A DNA stretch of 22,636 nt from an uncultured Kiritimatiellota bacterium (lineage in GTDB: Bacteria; Verrucomicrobiota; Kiritimatiellia; RFP12; UBA1067): assembly GCA_934675625.1 (NCBI GenBank), contig CAKURH010000061.1, positions 1-22,636 of the forward strand, given 5' to 3'. Both the position numbers and the translations under genes were made by a program. The notes beneath the pieces are model-generated. The model saw only the letters and a program-made list of their open reading frames with translations, searched no databases and had not been told where the DNA came from. Of the stretch, positions 22,173-22,636 are shown piece after piece (position 1 is the stretch's first letter; every line of letters starts with the position of its first letter).

Positions 22173-22466
22173 CGTCTTTGAACGTGAGAGGGGATTCGGA
22201 CGCGGTGTCCGGGCCTAGGGTATCCCGGGCATCAATGAAAGTTGACCCTCTTTTCGGGAGAAGGCCGGTTGCGGCACGAAGCGAAACTCAAACCTTCGGG
22301 CAGCGGCTGAATGGCATAACATGTGTGTCGACCGTGTTCACGCGGGTTCAACAAAGTGGGTCGGCAAGATACCGCCGAAATGAAAGGATCAACCGGGCAG
22401 CTCCGGTCTTGGCAAGGCGAGCGTTCGCCGAACCGGGAGAATCAGCAAAATAGGAAAACAAACAAC
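22173..22466 (+). promoter_or_regulatory. Long structured 5' leader, possible cis-regulatory RNA
   Basis: About 290 nt separate the promoter from the ATG at 22467. Several hairpins are visible: CGGAC-GCGGT-GTCCG (22197-22211), CCGGG paired with CCCGG just after it, a CGACC/GGTCG stem enclosing an approximately 30-nt segment near 22330-22370, and GGCGA-GCGT-TCGCC nested in a CCGGT/ACCGG stem before the start. A 91-codon frame beginning with TTG at 22178 crosses it but has no ribosome site or recognisable content. I checked by eye for c-di-GMP, SAM, TPP, cobalamin and glycine riboswitch cores, tmRNA, SRP and RNase P RNA motifs and saw none. Confidence 0.5.
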
Positions 22467-22636
22467 ATGAAGAAACTCATGATTGCAGCCGCTCTTGCGG
22501 CAACGGTTGGGGGTGCATTCGCAACTCCCTGCACGCCTGAGGATACGCCGGCTGGTGACTGCGCGTCGGTCTACTCGTTCAAGCTGAACGTCAAGACGAC
22601 GAAGGGTGTCACCCTCAAGGGCGGTACGGTCGGTTC
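22467..22636 (+). CDS. Partial exported protein with Sec signal peptide
   Basis: The frame is open to the window edge (56 codons). MKKLMIAAALAATVGGAFA is a textbook Sec signal peptide with an AFA cleavage site; the mature start TPCTPEDTPAGDCASVYSFKLNVKTTKGVTL has two Cys and then beta-strand-like sequence. TAGGA lies about 13 nt before the ATG, a weak ribosome site. It is driven by the strong promoter at 22137-22166 through a long leader, which suggests a highly expressed surface or secreted product. The family is not recognised from this part. Confidence 0.8.
   Translation, partial: MKKLMIAAALAATVGGAFATPCTPEDTPAGDCASVYSFKLNVKTTKGVTLKGGTVG

Noticed and set aside
22340..22365. GCGGGTTCAAC, similar to a tRNA or tmRNA T-arm
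   Set aside because: No acceptor stem, anticodon arm, CCA end or tag reading frame surrounds it.
22178..22453. 91-codon plus-strand frame within the long leader
   Set aside because: It begins with TTG without a ribosome site, has no recognisable content, and overlaps clear RNA hairpins.

Overview
The window is a GC-rich bacterial chromosome segment carrying core genes, a carbohydrate-biosynthesis island and mobile or accessory material. Spot-counted lines give about 70% GC in the core genes. An uncultured member of the PVC group, perhaps Verrucomicrobiota/Kiritimatiellae, is my best guess; it rests only on overall style (long Gly/Ala-rich exported proteins, dispersed GCAAAG/CACAGAG-type intergenic repeats, solitary PRRxGK ATPases) and no taxonomic marker was checked. 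No rRNA, tRNA or CRISPR array was seen.

Layout, mostly on the minus strand. At 9.8-6.3 kb a beta-CASP metallo-beta-lactamase RNase-like gene, deoC and murJ follow one another, then infC (apparently with an AUC start) and pssA, which are coupled. At 4.8-1.6 kb comes a signalling operon: an ECF sigma factor, a lipoprotein of solute-binding family 3, and a membrane protein that joins a SpoIIE/RsbU-type phosphatase to an RsbW-type kinase domain. Its probable partner, a STAS antagonist, lies at 0.8-0.5 kb. Between them sits a toxin-antitoxin unit whose PIN toxin has shrunk to 36 codons. A partial exported protein runs off the left edge.

From 18.6 to 11.8 kb an eight-gene operon encodes three GT2 and one GT8 glycosyltransferases, a DUF1796 putative cysteine peptidase, and an FdtA/FdtB/FdtC-like set that would make a dTDP-3-acetamido-3,6-dideoxyhexose. 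Its distal part is much AT-richer than the flanks, which suggests transfer. Two solitary ATPase genes of the PRRxGK(T/S) type lie on either side of it (9952-11694 and 18930-20099).

The right end holds hicBA, a tyrosine recombinase, a large imperfect palindromic repeat, and a strong promoter followed by an approximately 290-nt structured leader before a partial exported protein. Four accessory genes (both ATPases, hicB, the integrase) have a -10 box only 7-8 nt before the ATG and look leaderless; two of them share an identical 17-bp promoter/start block. The core genes instead use Shine-Dalgarno-like leaders or translational coupling.
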